Shown: positions 47,638-59,604, numbered from the stretch's first letter. The stretch is DNA of 64,000 bases from Labia minor (GCA_963082975.1 OY720349.1:49085962-49149961); one strand, 5' to 3'. Numbers and translations are program-made. The notes: generated by a model not told the origin, from the sequence alone.

Positions 47638-48202
47638 CTATTATAATTTTTTTTCAATCGTGTAGATCTTAAACAATTAAATGAACATAACAACTTTATT
47701 AATGAATGTAGAACGGAAACAATTTAATGGTTTTACAACAGTGTTTTTCGATGACATCGGGAAGAACATTTCTATTGTCTTGGTCTCTGTTTTGTATAAA
47801 TTTCTAAGTAGTTTATCATTCAACTTATGTGCATAAATCTTTATTAATTGGACTAATGAATTACAATGAAGGTTTTGTTTACTGTCAAAAATTGAATACT
47901 TTACAAAGATAATTTTGTTTGCTTAAGTTGATAATATATTACTTACGTATAAATTAAAATTACATACACAAAGAAAATAGACAAGATATTGATTTTTAAA
48001 TTTCTGAACAATCTATATATTTCTTCCCATCAATTTATAAATATATAAATAATATATTTAAAAAAATTACTTTGAATGTAAGATTGTATAAGACAAAAAT
48101 TACATATAAGATAATGTTAAAAATTATTATCATAGTACAAAACTATCCATACTTTTATTTTGAAAATCACACAAGAACATAAACCCGAAATAATTTTTAT
48201 AA

Positions 48203-48658
48203 TTAGCTGGAGTGTCTCCACTCCACTATCTCGCAATTTGAATTGGATTAAATAACATGATATATTATATTTAAATTAAATTTAATTAATTATAAATTAT
48301 AAATAATAAATATTAAACCAGCGCATGTTTGGCTTTTTGTTGATGGCACCACGTCACGTGTTGGCGCGTGAGATTTGGAGTGTTAAAAAATTAATTCTGG
48401 TAATTTCAGCGAATCAATCAAGCTGAAATTCTAGATATAGCAGTTTTATACAATTATTAATCATGTGAAAAATTATCAAACATATATCTTTATTTTTATG
48501 GTCACTTTAGAGGAAAAAAAATCAAAACGTTGTAAGTAATGACCCTCTTCCGGTTGAGCTACATTTCTCAAAAGTTGATAGAAAACTACGAATTTTGAAT
48601 AATGCTCATGTACCAAATTTCATCATTCTAGCTCAAACCGTTTTTGCGTAATCTTGGT

Positions 48659-48706
<48 letters not shown>

Positions 48707-48965
48707 TTTTTCTCAACCTTAGTGAAAATGATTCAGGAACCTTCAAAACGTATAAAAACATCAAAATCTCAACATCGAAAATTTTCGTGATAGCAATACT
48801 ATCTCTTACGAGATAGTAAAAAAAGAAAAGCAAATTACTTTCATTTAAGAGAAATATGATAATAATGAAAATAAGTATTTATCATTTAATAGCTTAAATT
48901 AATATTAATAATATTAATTTGGTCCACCACAATACTACAGAGATCAGAACGTAGACCAAACATTA
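48203..48965 (-). mobile_element. HINE-2 copy 2
   Basis: Reverse-complement copy of the element at 10076. The 3' end (left) reads, on its own strand, CGAGATAGTGGAGTGGAGACACTCC followed by AGCTAA, so the hairpin is a perfect 6-bp stem with GAGA loop. The inner 5' module ends at about 48820 (ACTATCTC-GTAA-GAGATAGT stem). The sequence up to 48963 matches the segment between the two modules of copy 1. The outer module survives only as GGCATGCTCATGTACCA near 48990. A CA microsatellite is at 48665-48703. Confidence 0.8.
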
Positions 48966-49017
48966 ATTTCATGCAACTCATTCTTTAATATTGGCATGCT
49001 CATGTACCATTCTAGAG

Positions 49018-49065
49018 GAGGGAACTGCGGTGCGCACATATTTTGGGGCGGCATTTTTTATTATT
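49018..49065. repeat. hAT-MITE-like fragment
   Basis: GTGCGCACATATTTTGGGGCGGC followed by T's is close to 17790-17830. It resembles the subterminal part of GC-rich hAT MITEs such as that at 52753. Confidence 0.3.
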
Positions 49066-49527
49066 TAGTTATAGTTGTAAAAAACTTGATGTTAACTTGT
49101 GTAATGAGTTGTCCGTCTTAAGACGAACTCTCCTCCCATTAATAAAATTTCCATCATAAAGAAATGAAGTATACTTAATTTTGGGGAACTTATTCATCTC
49201 CATCTTTAACAGCAGCAGTAAAGATGATACATATAAAAGAACATTAAAACAAATTTGTTTAAGAAAAATCAAGATAAAATTTGAATTTTTAATTTAATTA
49301 AATATAATACTCGAATGTTGTATATATATAATAAAGTGTTGAGATCTCGCATAGAAGAAATGGAGCATCTGTGCATCTCAATGATAGAAGATATATTTTT
49401 CTGAAATACTCTGACTAAAAAATTTAAAATTTAAATATAAATTATAATTCAATTAAAAAAAATTAATTAAAGATGGTAATAGGATAATTAGAATTAAAAT
49501 TAATTTAACAATTTGGGAGTTAGGATA

Positions 49528-50178
49528 ATTTTTACCGACCGACGATAGTAAGGGAGGTATTGTTTTCACACCAAATTTCACATGTGGAGATTTTTACATA
49601 TCTCCACGAATCATGCATTTTCTAAACAGAAAAAAGTATTTTTAGCATGATGTCTGTCCGTCCGTCTGTCCGTCTGTCCGTCCGTATAGATGTGTACAGC
49701 CTGAACGGCTCAACGGATTTTGATGAAATTTGGTATATTTACTTAATGCATCAGTGGGATGAATTGATCAACTTTTGGTGCAAATCCGGAAACCGGAAGT
49801 GGTAGTATTAGCGATCGACGATAAGAAGGGAAGGGTTATTTTCGTACCAAATTTCACATAAGGAGATTTTTTTACATATCACCACGAATCATGCACTCTG
49901 TATTGGTTTTATCCTCGAGAAAAATCATATTTATTAGTTTTTTCTTGATTTAAAATTATATGACGTCATCCAGCCGTTCATGACGTCACAGCCTGGTCTT
50001 GCATATATATTATAAATAAAATAAAATTAAAAATGTTTATATTTATTATTTATGTATCCATATCTGTTTTTTATTACATTAATAGATATATGAAAATTAT
50101 TTGAAATTGTTTCTGTAGCTGGAAATTAATTTATTTCAAACCGTCGGTCGGTTCGGACCTGGCCACAGGTCAACTTAT
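49528..50178 (+). mobile_element. HINE-1 copy 9, full length
   Basis: Best-preserved copy. 5' end TTTTACCGACCGACGATAG. 3' end AAACCGTCGGTCGGTTCG, then the perfect stem-loop GACCTGGCCACAGGTC, then AACTTATTT. The (GTCY)n tract is at about 49652-49686, the internal 5' module at 49812-49900, and the CRE pair at 49961-49968 and 49981-49988. Suitable as the reference for the family. Confidence 0.95.
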
Positions 50179-51235
50179 TTTTAAATGTAATAATGAAATA
50201 ATGGAATAATATAAAAATTAAATTTAATTTTAAAGGTTACTTAATAAAAATAAAAAAACTTCATTTTGATAATTATAAATAAATAAATTGTCAATTGATT
50301 TATTTCAATTCTTATTAAAATATTATGGGTTGATTTCTTTTAATTAGCACAGTACTGCTTGTGATGCGCACAGTGACAAGTGAACCTGCTAGCAGAGGCC
50401 AGTGGAGGGAGAGTAGTGGGCAAAGGGTTCGAGGGGATAAGTGGAGGTGCGCTCGTAACTCATGAAAAATTTACACAAAATTAATTAAATAATTTTAATT
50501 ATTTAATTTATTTTATTATTATTATTTGGAAAAATGATATATGTACTATATTTTGATTTTTAAAAATAATTTTTTATAAATTTTGAAGCCCAAATTATTT
50601 TGATTATTTTTATCAATTCATTTATCATTAATAGAATAATATCTTTCCATAAAAAACAATATATAAAATAAACATATGCTAGATTAATAATAACTGATAT
50701 TTAGAGGACAATTTTAAGAACAATCTCAAAAACATTTGTTTGATTTTTATTTTGAATATGTATTTATATATATTTGTATTATTATTAATCAGGGTCAAAT
50801 ATTATTATTTTTAGTTATAGGTAAATAATTATATTAAATTGAAATTAGAGAGATGTCATTTGAACAATCATAAACAATCAATTTCATATAAAATAAATTT
50901 TCAATCACAACTAGAGTTAAAATAAATTTGTTGAAATTAATTAAATTAATTTTTACTATTTGTATTGATATTAAAATATTGCTTAAAATTATGCTAGTCG
51001 TTAGGACAACCTATGACACTTAATTACATAACCTTATTATTCATTATAATTATTCGATTTTGTTAATTTTCCCTTCATTTTTCTCATTTGTGGAAGAGCG
51101 CTTTATATCTTTTATTTTTATTTGAATAAAATTAATAATAATTTGATTCAATGTGATTTAGATATTTAAGAGGGAGATATTCGTTGAATTAATAATACTA
51201 ATAATAATAATACTAATTTAAATGAGTTTTGTTCA
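50179..51235. other. AT-rich spacer with a small island
   Basis: 50345-50465 is GC-richer and unique (GCAGAGGCCAGTGGAGGG). The rest is low complexity. No gene evidence. Confidence 0.4.
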
Positions 51236-51239
51236 TTTT

Positions 51240-51500
51240 TTCTAATAAGGTCGTAGTGTGGATCCCTTGAGGTTTTCGAGAAGCAAAAATATTTTTAATT
51301 TAACCACCAGAGTCATAACGATATCTCCTCCTCTTGGTTAATGTTTATGTCACCATCCACCACTGTTTAATGGAGACAAGTGACCCACGCAGGCCGAGGA
51401 ATTTTTTTTAAATACACCAAGGGCGGTTGAATGGCTTAATTACTTGCGTGATTATAATACACAGGACTGTATTTACATAAACATTAGAGAAGAATATAAT
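51240..51500. promoter_or_regulatory. Unique complex island, candidate regulatory DNA
   Basis: Carries AACCACCAGAG, CACCACTGTTTAATGG, GACCCACGCAGGCC and GGCTTAATTACTTGCGTG. The last is a homeodomain-type core. No repeat match. Confidence 0.3.
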
Positions 51501-52752
51501 ATATTAATGTTATTAACGAGTTAGAGATGACGCTTGTCTCTTGGGGATGAAATACCCCTCAATACTACGACCTTTTTAAATTATTTATTTTATATGTCAA
51601 TAAAAACGAATATCATTTATACTAATTTCTCATTTATTTTACGGAAAAATAAATTATAATTAATTTGATAAAAATTTATTTGTTCTAGCAAACTAATTTT
51701 ATAATACATAAAGTTTTATAAACAAACAGAATGTAGTGAGATAGATGGGATTTAGAGTCCAAAATAGAAGATAACCAAAATAATTTTTTTTATTTGATAA
51801 CTCCAATTTTTTTAAAAAAAACATGAATATTGCTTAATTTTTCTATAAATTAATTTTTTTTTTTTCAAAAATATCTCAAACTTTTTACTATATTATTATA
51901 TATATATTTTTTTAAATTTATCAAAAATTTTCAAAGGGAAGTCGTTGTAAACTCTCCATACTCAATTTAATTTAAATAGGTAGATGTTTTGAATTCTTTA
52001 TTGAAAATATAGAATTAGAACTGCCCAGTTAATTTTTTTTTATTTTTGTTTTGTTTTTTCTTTAAATTCATTATTAAGATTATTCACAAAGACTACTAAG
52101 ATTGTATCCATTTATTAAGTAGAATATAATCAAATGATACCTGTTTAATTAATATATCGAGAGGTGGTAGGCAAAGCATTATTTCATATTAATAAAAAAT
52201 ATATTAAAATATACATTTATATTTGAAAATAAATGTCATATAGGAAGTGTTAAAATGATTAATATCAGTGGTAGATTTTAGTTGAAAGGTATAACAAATA
52301 TTAAATTGTTAATTGATTTGTTTGATCAAGCTGTGAGATTGTCTATTTAAAAAATAAAATAATTATATATACATCAAAGGTAAATAAATTTCGTTCTAAT
52401 ACTGGATGTATTTTTTAAATTGTCATTTTAGTAGTTATTTTTTAATACCAAATTATAGTGTTTGTAATGAAAATTATCTCAAATATGATGAACGTATTCA
52501 TTTTCATTTTCCGATTGACATAGATTTATAAATAGAATGCAATCGAAAATCAAACGTCAAAAGGAAACGGTCAATTTGTCAATTAAAAAATGGAAGAATT
52601 AGTTTTAAATTTCAGAACAATCGATGATGTTTTCTCTAACAGTCCATTAGTTGAGCAAGAGCACCGAACCGGAAAATCGATGTAGGTATATAAGAACAAA
52701 TGATACGAAAACAAATTAACAAAACAGTAGAGGTAACAAAATTGGACATCTT
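51501..52752. other. AT-rich spacer
   Basis: Low complexity. Nothing coding recognised. Confidence 0.5.
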
Positions 52753-53017
52753 CAGTGGCTTAGGAGTGACAACGGGAGGACCCGACCCAGGCGGGAGTTT
52801 TTGAGGGCGGCAAAATTTCACAAGAAATAATATGTATATATATCCATTCATACCATCTTTATTTGAATCCTGAACATTACAGAATAAACAATTTATTTTC
52901 GCTGAAAAGTTTCTTTAAGTGTCTGTAGCTATTTAAGTGTTTTCAATTTATGTACCTTAATTGGATGCGGCAAATTTGGCTTATACACTGGGCGGCAGAA
53001 ACCAGGCTATGTCACTG
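52753..53017. mobile_element. Probable hAT MITE, degenerate
   Basis: Left end CAGTGGCTTAGG and inverted right end CAGTGACATAGCC agree in their first ten bases at eight positions. GC-rich subterminal motifs (GGCGGGAGTTTTTGAGGGCGG left, GGGCGGCAGAAACC right) fit the hAT MITE style. The 8-bp duplication is not recognisable, so the copy is old or the ends are slightly misplaced. Confidence 0.45.
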
Positions 53018-53157
53018 ACTATTAAATTTCTAAAAAGTTATATTTTACATCACTAAACCATGATTAAATGGTCTAATATTATTATTTCAAAAAAGTGAAA
53101 ATTTGGACCGAAAATGCAATAAAATTTTGAGCTACCTCTCAAAAAAAAAAAAAAAAA

Positions 53158-53765
53158 ATAAGTTGACCTGTGGCCAGGTCCGAACCGACCGACAAACTGG
53201 TTTGAAGTAAATTAATTTCCAGCTACAGAAACAATTTCAAATAATATTAATATATCTATTAATGCAATAAAAAACAGATATGGATAGAACATAAATATTT
53301 TTAATTTTATTATATTTATAATATATAGGTAGTAGCTGGCTGTGACGAAGCTGTCATGAAGGGCTGGGTGACGTCATATAATTTAAAATTAAGAAAAAAC
53401 TAATGAAGATGATTTTTCTCGAGGATAAAACCAATACAAAGTGCATTCCTCATGTGAAAATAACCCTTCCCCTCCTATCGTCGATCGCTAATACTACCAC
53501 TTCGGGTTTCCGGATTTGCACCAAAAGTTGATCAATCCATCATACTGATGCATTAAGTAAATATACCAAATTTCATCAAAATCCGTTGAGCCGTTCAAGC
53601 TGTACACATCTATACGGACGGACGGACAGACGGACAGACATCATGCTAAAAATACTTTTTTCTGTTAAGAAAATGCATGATTCGTGGAGATATGTTCCTA
53701 AAAATCTCCACATGTGAAATTTGGTGTGAAAACAATACCTCCCTTATATCGTCGGTCGGTAAAAA
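53158..53765 (-). mobile_element. HINE-1 copy 10
   Basis: Preceded by a 17-A run, it begins AAGTTGACCTGTGGCCAGGTC and ends ATATCGTCGGTCGGTAAAAA. One of the two CRE sites is intact (53369-53376). It shares with copy 11 the variants CTTCGGGTTTCCGG, CCCTTATATCG and a shortened internal 5' module, so the two form a younger or local subfamily. Confidence 0.9.
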
Positions 53766-53807
53766 TTGAATAATATTGGGTTTATTAACGGATGATATTA
53801 TTATTTA

Positions 53808-54983
53808 CTAGCTGCTTCGAGCGCCTTCGGCGCTCTCCACACCTAGACGGGGGCTCCCCGAGTGTCCCTATTCTGAGTTATAACCATCTAACTCCTACCC
53901 TGTCCCATCTCTCTCATGTTCCTTCCTACATTGTCCACCCTGTTCACAATTGGTCTTCCACACAGACGTTTTCCAATCGAACTCCCCACCAATATATTTT
54001 TCCTCTCCCATTCTAGCCATGTGTCCTGCTGATCCCAGCCTTCTCGCTTTTATAACCCTAACTATATCTAGAGATGCATAGAGGTCATGCAATTACTTGT
54101 TATGCAGTCTCCGCCATTCCCCGGTGTCCTCATCTTTCTTTGGCCCATAAATGCTGGGAAGAATCCTATTCTCATATACTCTAAATCTACTCTCATCTCC
54201 CAGGGTTATAGACCATGCCTCCCACCCATATAATACAATTAATAATTTAATAATTTTGATCCCCTTTGATAATAATTTCCAGATTGCAACCTCGATTTAA
54301 ATTCTTTGCAAATATTATTCTCTCTGATACTAATTATTTTGTCTTATCACTATTAATTTCAAACCCCATCAATTTTCCTGCCTCGATTAATTTTTTTATG
54401 CTACTTTAAATGTTATTAATTTATTTAAAAAAAATCAGAGTAAACAAAATAAAAATAAAATATAAAATTAGCATAACACTAAACTACTATAAAAATAATA
54501 TTAAAAAATATATTATATATTAAAATCTTACGTGAAAATCCAATTATGAGATCAAATTTTCTTAATTAAAATAATTTACTCACATAATCTTAAAAATTAA
54601 TAGTATTAAATTATAGCCGTAATGTGAATGTTTTCAAAGTTTAAAAGGCCAATAAGATCAATTGAGATATTGTAAATATCAATAGATATATAAAAAGATT
54701 TTATCTGCACATTGCTCAGAATTTAAATTACCGCCAAATTATCGCCACCAGCGCCTCTATGATCTAGTATGGTAACTAAACTATTTTTAATTAATATTCT
54801 TTATAATTTTTTTAAAATTTTTCTAATTAAAAAATCGAAAATCGGGCTTCGAGGTCTGTTGGCCAGCCCCTTTGTGCTTTCGTGTAATAAATTCCATGTC
54901 CCTGTGTGCGATAGATTTGCCTGGTGAGCTCGGTCAGACAGACAGACAAACAGACACATTACACTTGCTTTTATTATTATAGA
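53808..54983 (-). mobile_element. Helitron carrying a LINE fragment
   Basis: Read on the minus strand, the 5' end is TCTATAATAATAAAAGCAAG followed by a GTCT-rich tract. The 3' end is the perfect hairpin GAGCGCC-GAA-GGCGCTC (53819-53835), seven bases, then CTAG. The flanks are A and T, with no duplication. These match canonical Helitrons. There is no Rep/helicase gene, so it is non-autonomous. Its interior includes an RTE-like LINE piece. Confidence 0.75.
53862..54405 (-). mobile_element. RTE-like LINE fragment inside the Helitron
   Basis: On the minus strand, pieces of the reverse transcriptase end can be read: GFEINSDKTK (thumb-proximal motif), YGWEAW-like sequence, FLPSIYGPKKDE-like sequence, then VIKARRLGSAGHMARMGEEK. 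It matches the LINEs at 29128 and 43052 but lacks their 3' UTR and stops close to the Helitron 3' hairpin. The frame is broken several times. Confidence 0.7.
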
Positions 54984-54989
54984 TGTAAA

Positions 54990-55635
54990 CCGAGACATTT
55001 TTATCTGCCGGAGAATTTTTGCGGGGACACTGGGACAGAATACACATAAGAATAAGCAAAATAATCATATGGTCAGCTAAAGAATAAGAATATTTGATCT
55101 ATAAAAATTAAAAAAATTTTTAGGAGATCTAATTTTATTTATTTATTTAAAATAAGTTGTACCACATGTTTATAATTAACAAAAATATTATACATTAAAT
55201 TAATTTTTTAAATAAGCTTAACTATACTTTATTTCTCTCCAAATATGATTTATCAGTTCAATGATAAGAAAAAAATTTGATAATTTATTAATATTAAATT
55301 ATTATTGAGTATAGATATATTCGATTACAATATTATAATAATTCATATGAAATAATTTCCATAATAAAAAAAAATAAAATATTTTTAGATTTGGTAAGTT
55401 AAAAAGAAATAATAATGAAAAAGTTATATTTTTACAATATATATGATTTATTTTTATGATGTTTGGATTTTAATTTTAAATTGAGAAATTATAATAATAA
55501 TTAATTCTACCTATATAGTAAAATATTTAAAATATATCAAAGTTTAAATTATGAAATTGAATATTTCAAAATGAAACTAAAAAGCTAAAGAAAATAATCG
55601 CGATATTCAATTATTTTTTATTATTAATTAAATTA
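54990..55635. other. AT-rich spacer
   Basis: Low complexity. Nothing recognised. Confidence 0.5.
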
Positions 55636-55639
55636 AAAA

Positions 55640-56130
55640 AAAACAATTGAATATTTAATAGGGCCTCCTCCTTTCCCCATAAATTAGCCCTTCCAAGCCT
55701 CGCCTTCCGAAATTTAGAAAAAGTAATAATAAAGAAAGTTTGCCTTAAAAAAAGATTAAAAAAAATAAGGCGTTTGGTCTGTAGCCTCTTTGAATCAGCT
55801 GAGAGTGCCTTTGATTTTTTGGATTTCGAAATGAAATCGCGACATTCGGGGCAACCTGAAATAAAACCTACCTAGTAAGGGAGTGCATAGCCTCCATCAA
55901 TATGGATGGAAGGCCCATGCTAATCGAAAAAGCCCTGCGCTCAAAAGGTAACCAACAATTTGTTCCTGTTCAGGCTAATCCCATTTCGGAACTATGCTGA
56001 ATTACCTTCCCGAATTCCCGTTCATCCAATCCACCTCAAATACACTCTCAGTAATACAAAAAGGCACAATTCAGACCTGACATGCAATTCATGCAACCCA
56101 TCCCTTAAATAATAGCATGGCATTTGTTTT
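55640..56130. promoter_or_regulatory. Large unique complex island, strongest regulatory candidate
   Basis: Nearly 500 bp of complex, repeat-free sequence. Sites visible by eye include GTGCCTTTGATTT (TCF/LEF core), GAATCAGCTGAG (E-box), GGCTAATCCCATT (Otx/Bicoid core TAATCC), and the near-palindrome CCTCCATCAATATGGATGG. Stops occur in all frames. The assignment is inferred from composition and motif density. Confidence 0.35.
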
Positions 56131-56569
56131 ATCCACCCACATTTTATTTATTTATTAATTCCAATCTAGTCTATGAATTAGTATGATGAGAACATGCATG
56201 GATGTAGGAGGCAACCAGCTGAAAAGTCCTAACATCTATATATATATATATATATATATATCAAAAATTAGCCACCATCCCAGTATAACGCATCGAAACC
56301 TACTAATTCTAAAAATACCTTTTTCTCTTCTGCCTCTTTTATCAATGCTTCTTCTTGAAAGATGTACTCTGAAATTCCCTAATCTCACTAAATTCTGTCA
56401 TATAATTTAATATATTTCTCTATAATCTCCTAATGAAAATTATCAAAAGCAAAAAATCATTGTAATATAATTATACTTTCTATATTATATTAAACTTTAC
56501 TTTAAATATTATATTTCCATTTTCTATTTTAAAGTGCGCCATGCTAAATAAATAACGATTATTACTTAC

Positions 56570-56594
56570 ATTTGGAGAGCTGTACTTCAATCAT
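56570..56594 (-). other. Possible first coding exon end with donor site
   Basis: On the minus strand, ATGATTGAAGTACAGCTC and TCCAAAT are followed directly by GTAAGTAAT, a perfect donor. The frame MIEVQLSK is also open further upstream. The GC content rises locally. A lone donor is weak evidence, and direct joining to the exon at 4277-4429 would create a stop, so other exons would be needed. Confidence 0.15.
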
Positions 56595-56599
56595 TTCAT

Positions 56600-57730
56600 C
56601 GTCATGAAGGATGGAGGAGATAATCAAGAATTCAAATCAACATTCAGTAGCAAGAACGAAGATTGAAACATGAAATAGAAGAAGAAAAATAACTTATTAG
56701 TTTATAATCAATAAGTAAATTTAAATTGAATTAAAAATAAAATAAATAATAAATACTGACCTCGGAGTTAATAAAGGGTTGATATTTCTCGCAGATTAAA
56801 CTCGAAGAACAGCTCGTAGACTTGAATTGATGTCCATCACTCTCGCCTCGATAAAGAAAAAAATAATTAAGATTAGATATTTATATTATATACAGGAAAT
56901 AAAAAAATAAGATATAAATAAATAAATAATATTAATAGGATTAAAAAAGTGTATAGATTTTTAAAAATATTATCTTATTTCTGTAATATTAAAATACTGA
57001 AATTATTTTACATCCTATATAGAACCATGATTATAATAAGTTATAATACGCATTTAATAGACATATAATAAAAATATCTTAGAAAACATCAGAAAACTAA
57101 TTATGATTATATTATTAATTTCACGAAGATTTTATTCTGTTTAATATATATTGATATATAGGTAATAGAAATATTATTCATTTTTCAAAAGTGTTATAAT
57201 AATATGAAATTGACAAAACAATATTCATATAAGATTTGAAAGGAACGGTGTGAGCGATAATGAGATTAGAAAGAATATATAGAATATTTAAAATTATATA
57301 TTCCTATATGAATATAAGAAATTTATATTTTTTTGATTTATAATTATATTATATGAATTTTGAAAATAATCAGCACATCTTCATATTTTTTAAATAAATA
57401 AGTTTTAATAGGATTAATATATATATTGAAATTTACAAAATATTTCAATAAATATATTTAAAGAAAAATAAAATTTTGTATATGATTTTTTAATTTTTAA
57501 ATAATTTTGATTTAACTTTTAATAAAATTTAATTACTGAGGTCTGATAGAATATTTAAGATTAATTCTTTTCAAAGATTTGAATGAAAAATTTATAAATT
57601 TATTTGGGTATATGAATAAAAAATTATAAAAATGCACTTTATACAATTTAATTTTTATTGAAATATTTTTTTTTTAAAGTTCACTAATCTTCCTTTTAAT
57701 TAATAAAAATAAATAATAAAATTACAATTA
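56600..57730. other. AT-rich spacer
   Basis: Low complexity. Nothing recognised. Confidence 0.5.
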
Positions 57731-57734
57731 ATTC

Positions 57735-57920
57735 TTGATTAGCGACTGATTAAGGGATGATTTCAGTGGAGAGGCCGTCCAAGGTCTTACACCACGCAGG
57801 GAAGGGGAACTGACTTGAACTGACTGCGTACGAGTCGCCCTCCTGCTGGCAGGAGGTGAGGCCAGGCCTCGGAGGGGCATGGAGAGGGGCGAGCGGGGAG
57901 TGCAGAGGTGAGCGCTCTAC
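57735..57920. other. GC-rich island with splice-like edges
   Basis: Sharply bounded GC-rich patch. On the plus strand it starts after GATGATTTCAG (acceptor-like) and ends at GTGCAGAGGTGAGCG (donor-like). All three frames have stops within it, so it is not a coding exon. A non-coding exon or a CpG-rich regulatory element would fit. Confidence 0.25.
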
Positions 57921-58231
57921 TGCAAATTATTTCAAATAAAATACATATTAAAATAAAATAAAATAAACAAATATTAATTTTTAAAATTAGTGGTGTTTTA
58001 GAATACATTCTATTAATTCTATTAAATCAATAAGCTTAATTTTATTCAAAGATCTTAATGAAAATTTAAAAAAAAAATTATAAATATATCAGTAAGAAGT
58101 TCATTAATGAAATTATCATATTTTGAAAAAAAAATAAGGAGGTGGCGTATTAATGTAAATGGTTCAATTTAAATTTAAAATTGTTTGCCGAATGTGATAT
58201 AATTTTAATTTAATGTAAATATATTTCATAA

Positions 58232-58803
58232 ATAAGTTGACCTGTGGCCAGGTTTGAAGTAAATTAATTTCCAGCTACAGAAACAATTTCAAATAATATT
58301 AATATATCTATTAATGCAATAAAAACAGATATGGATGGAACATAAATATTTTTAATTTTATTATATTTACAATATATAAATAGTAGCTGGCTGTGACGTC
58401 ATGAAAGGCGTCATGGGTGACGTCATATAATTTAAAATTAAGAAAAAACTAATGAAGATGATTTTTCTCGAGGTTAAACCAATACAAAGTGCATTCCTCA
58501 TGTGAAAATAACCCTTCCCCTCCTATCGTCGATCGCTAATACTACCACTTCGGGTTTCCGGATTTGCAGCAAAAGTTGATCAATCCATCATACTGATGCA
58601 TTAAGTAAATATACCAAATTTCATCAAAATCCGTTGAGCCGTTCAAGCTGTACACATCTATACGGACGGACGGACAGCCATCTTGCTAAAAATACTTTTT
58701 TCTGTTAAGAAAATCCATGATTCGTGGAGATATGTAAAAATCTCCACATGTGAAATTTGGTGTGAAAACAATACCTCCCTTATATCGTCGGTCGGTAAAA
58801 ATG
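58232..58803 (-). mobile_element. HINE-1 copy 11
   Basis: Begins AAGTTGACCTGTGGCCAGG but lacks the CCGACCGACGG subterminal repeat through a small deletion. It ends ATATCGTCGGTCGGTAAAAA. The CRE pair is at 58394-58401 and 58418-58425, here 24 bp apart. Shared variants link it to copy 10. Confidence 0.9.
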
Positions 58804-59270
58804 ATGAATTACTCTTTTTCTATTCTATTACCAGCAATAACTATGATATATAATATCCAGATAAAAAAATATTTAATTTATATTAATTTATCTTAAATTA
58901 TTTAATTATTTATATATGAATGATAAGATCTAGTTCTGACCTATATTATATTCAATCAAATTTTATTATGCGTGATATATGTACTACAGAAATAAAAAAG
59001 TAGTATCTATTTTTCTCTAAAAGAGAAATAAATTCTTGTAATCGTAATATTGTGTTCAATTATTACTTCATAAAAAAAGAATAAAATCTGGAAAATTTTA
59101 ATAATTTTTGACGAGATATAATACCTACATATATATATATGTATTTGATTAAATATTTTATCATAAAAAGAATTCCCTTCTTCCAGTGATAAGGATCCTC
59201 ATTTAAGTTCTTTTAATATTAAATATTTTTTAACATTTCGAATTAAAAGTTATAGGCATTCATATTTTTG
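58804..59270. other. AT-rich spacer
   Basis: Low complexity. Nothing recognised. Confidence 0.5.
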
Positions 59271-59279
59271 CGTTAATGC

Positions 59280-59600
59280 TCATGAAAGTGGGGGGGGGGG
59301 GGAAAGCTTTGGCAAAAATAATTAATAACATCATCATAAAAATCTCGCAAAACCTCATTTTCATTTCTTTCACGCGAGATAAAACTATAGGATGTCAAAG
59401 GGGCAGCTGTGAGGAGCTTAAATTAAAGCCATTTGTCCCCTCCTTTAAGGGGCGGGAGGGATAAAAAGGAACAAAGTCACGTCCAGACGGCAGAGAACCC
59501 TTGCCCCCTGAATTATGCAACCCCAAACCCTTTTATGAAAAAAGCAACGTCCCTAAAATTGCAAGGACGTGCTGCTCGTATAAATTAAATAGAGCAAATT
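59280..59600. promoter_or_regulatory. Complex island with GC box and TATA-like site
   Basis: Starts with a 13-G run (59290-59302). Further on, AAGGGGCGGGAGGGATAAAAAGG (59446-59468) places a GC-box-like site just before a TATA-like one, and CACGTCC...GGACGTG is an inverted pair. This could be a promoter on the plus strand, but no exon follows that I can recognise. Confidence 0.25.
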
Positions 59601-59604
59601 ATGG

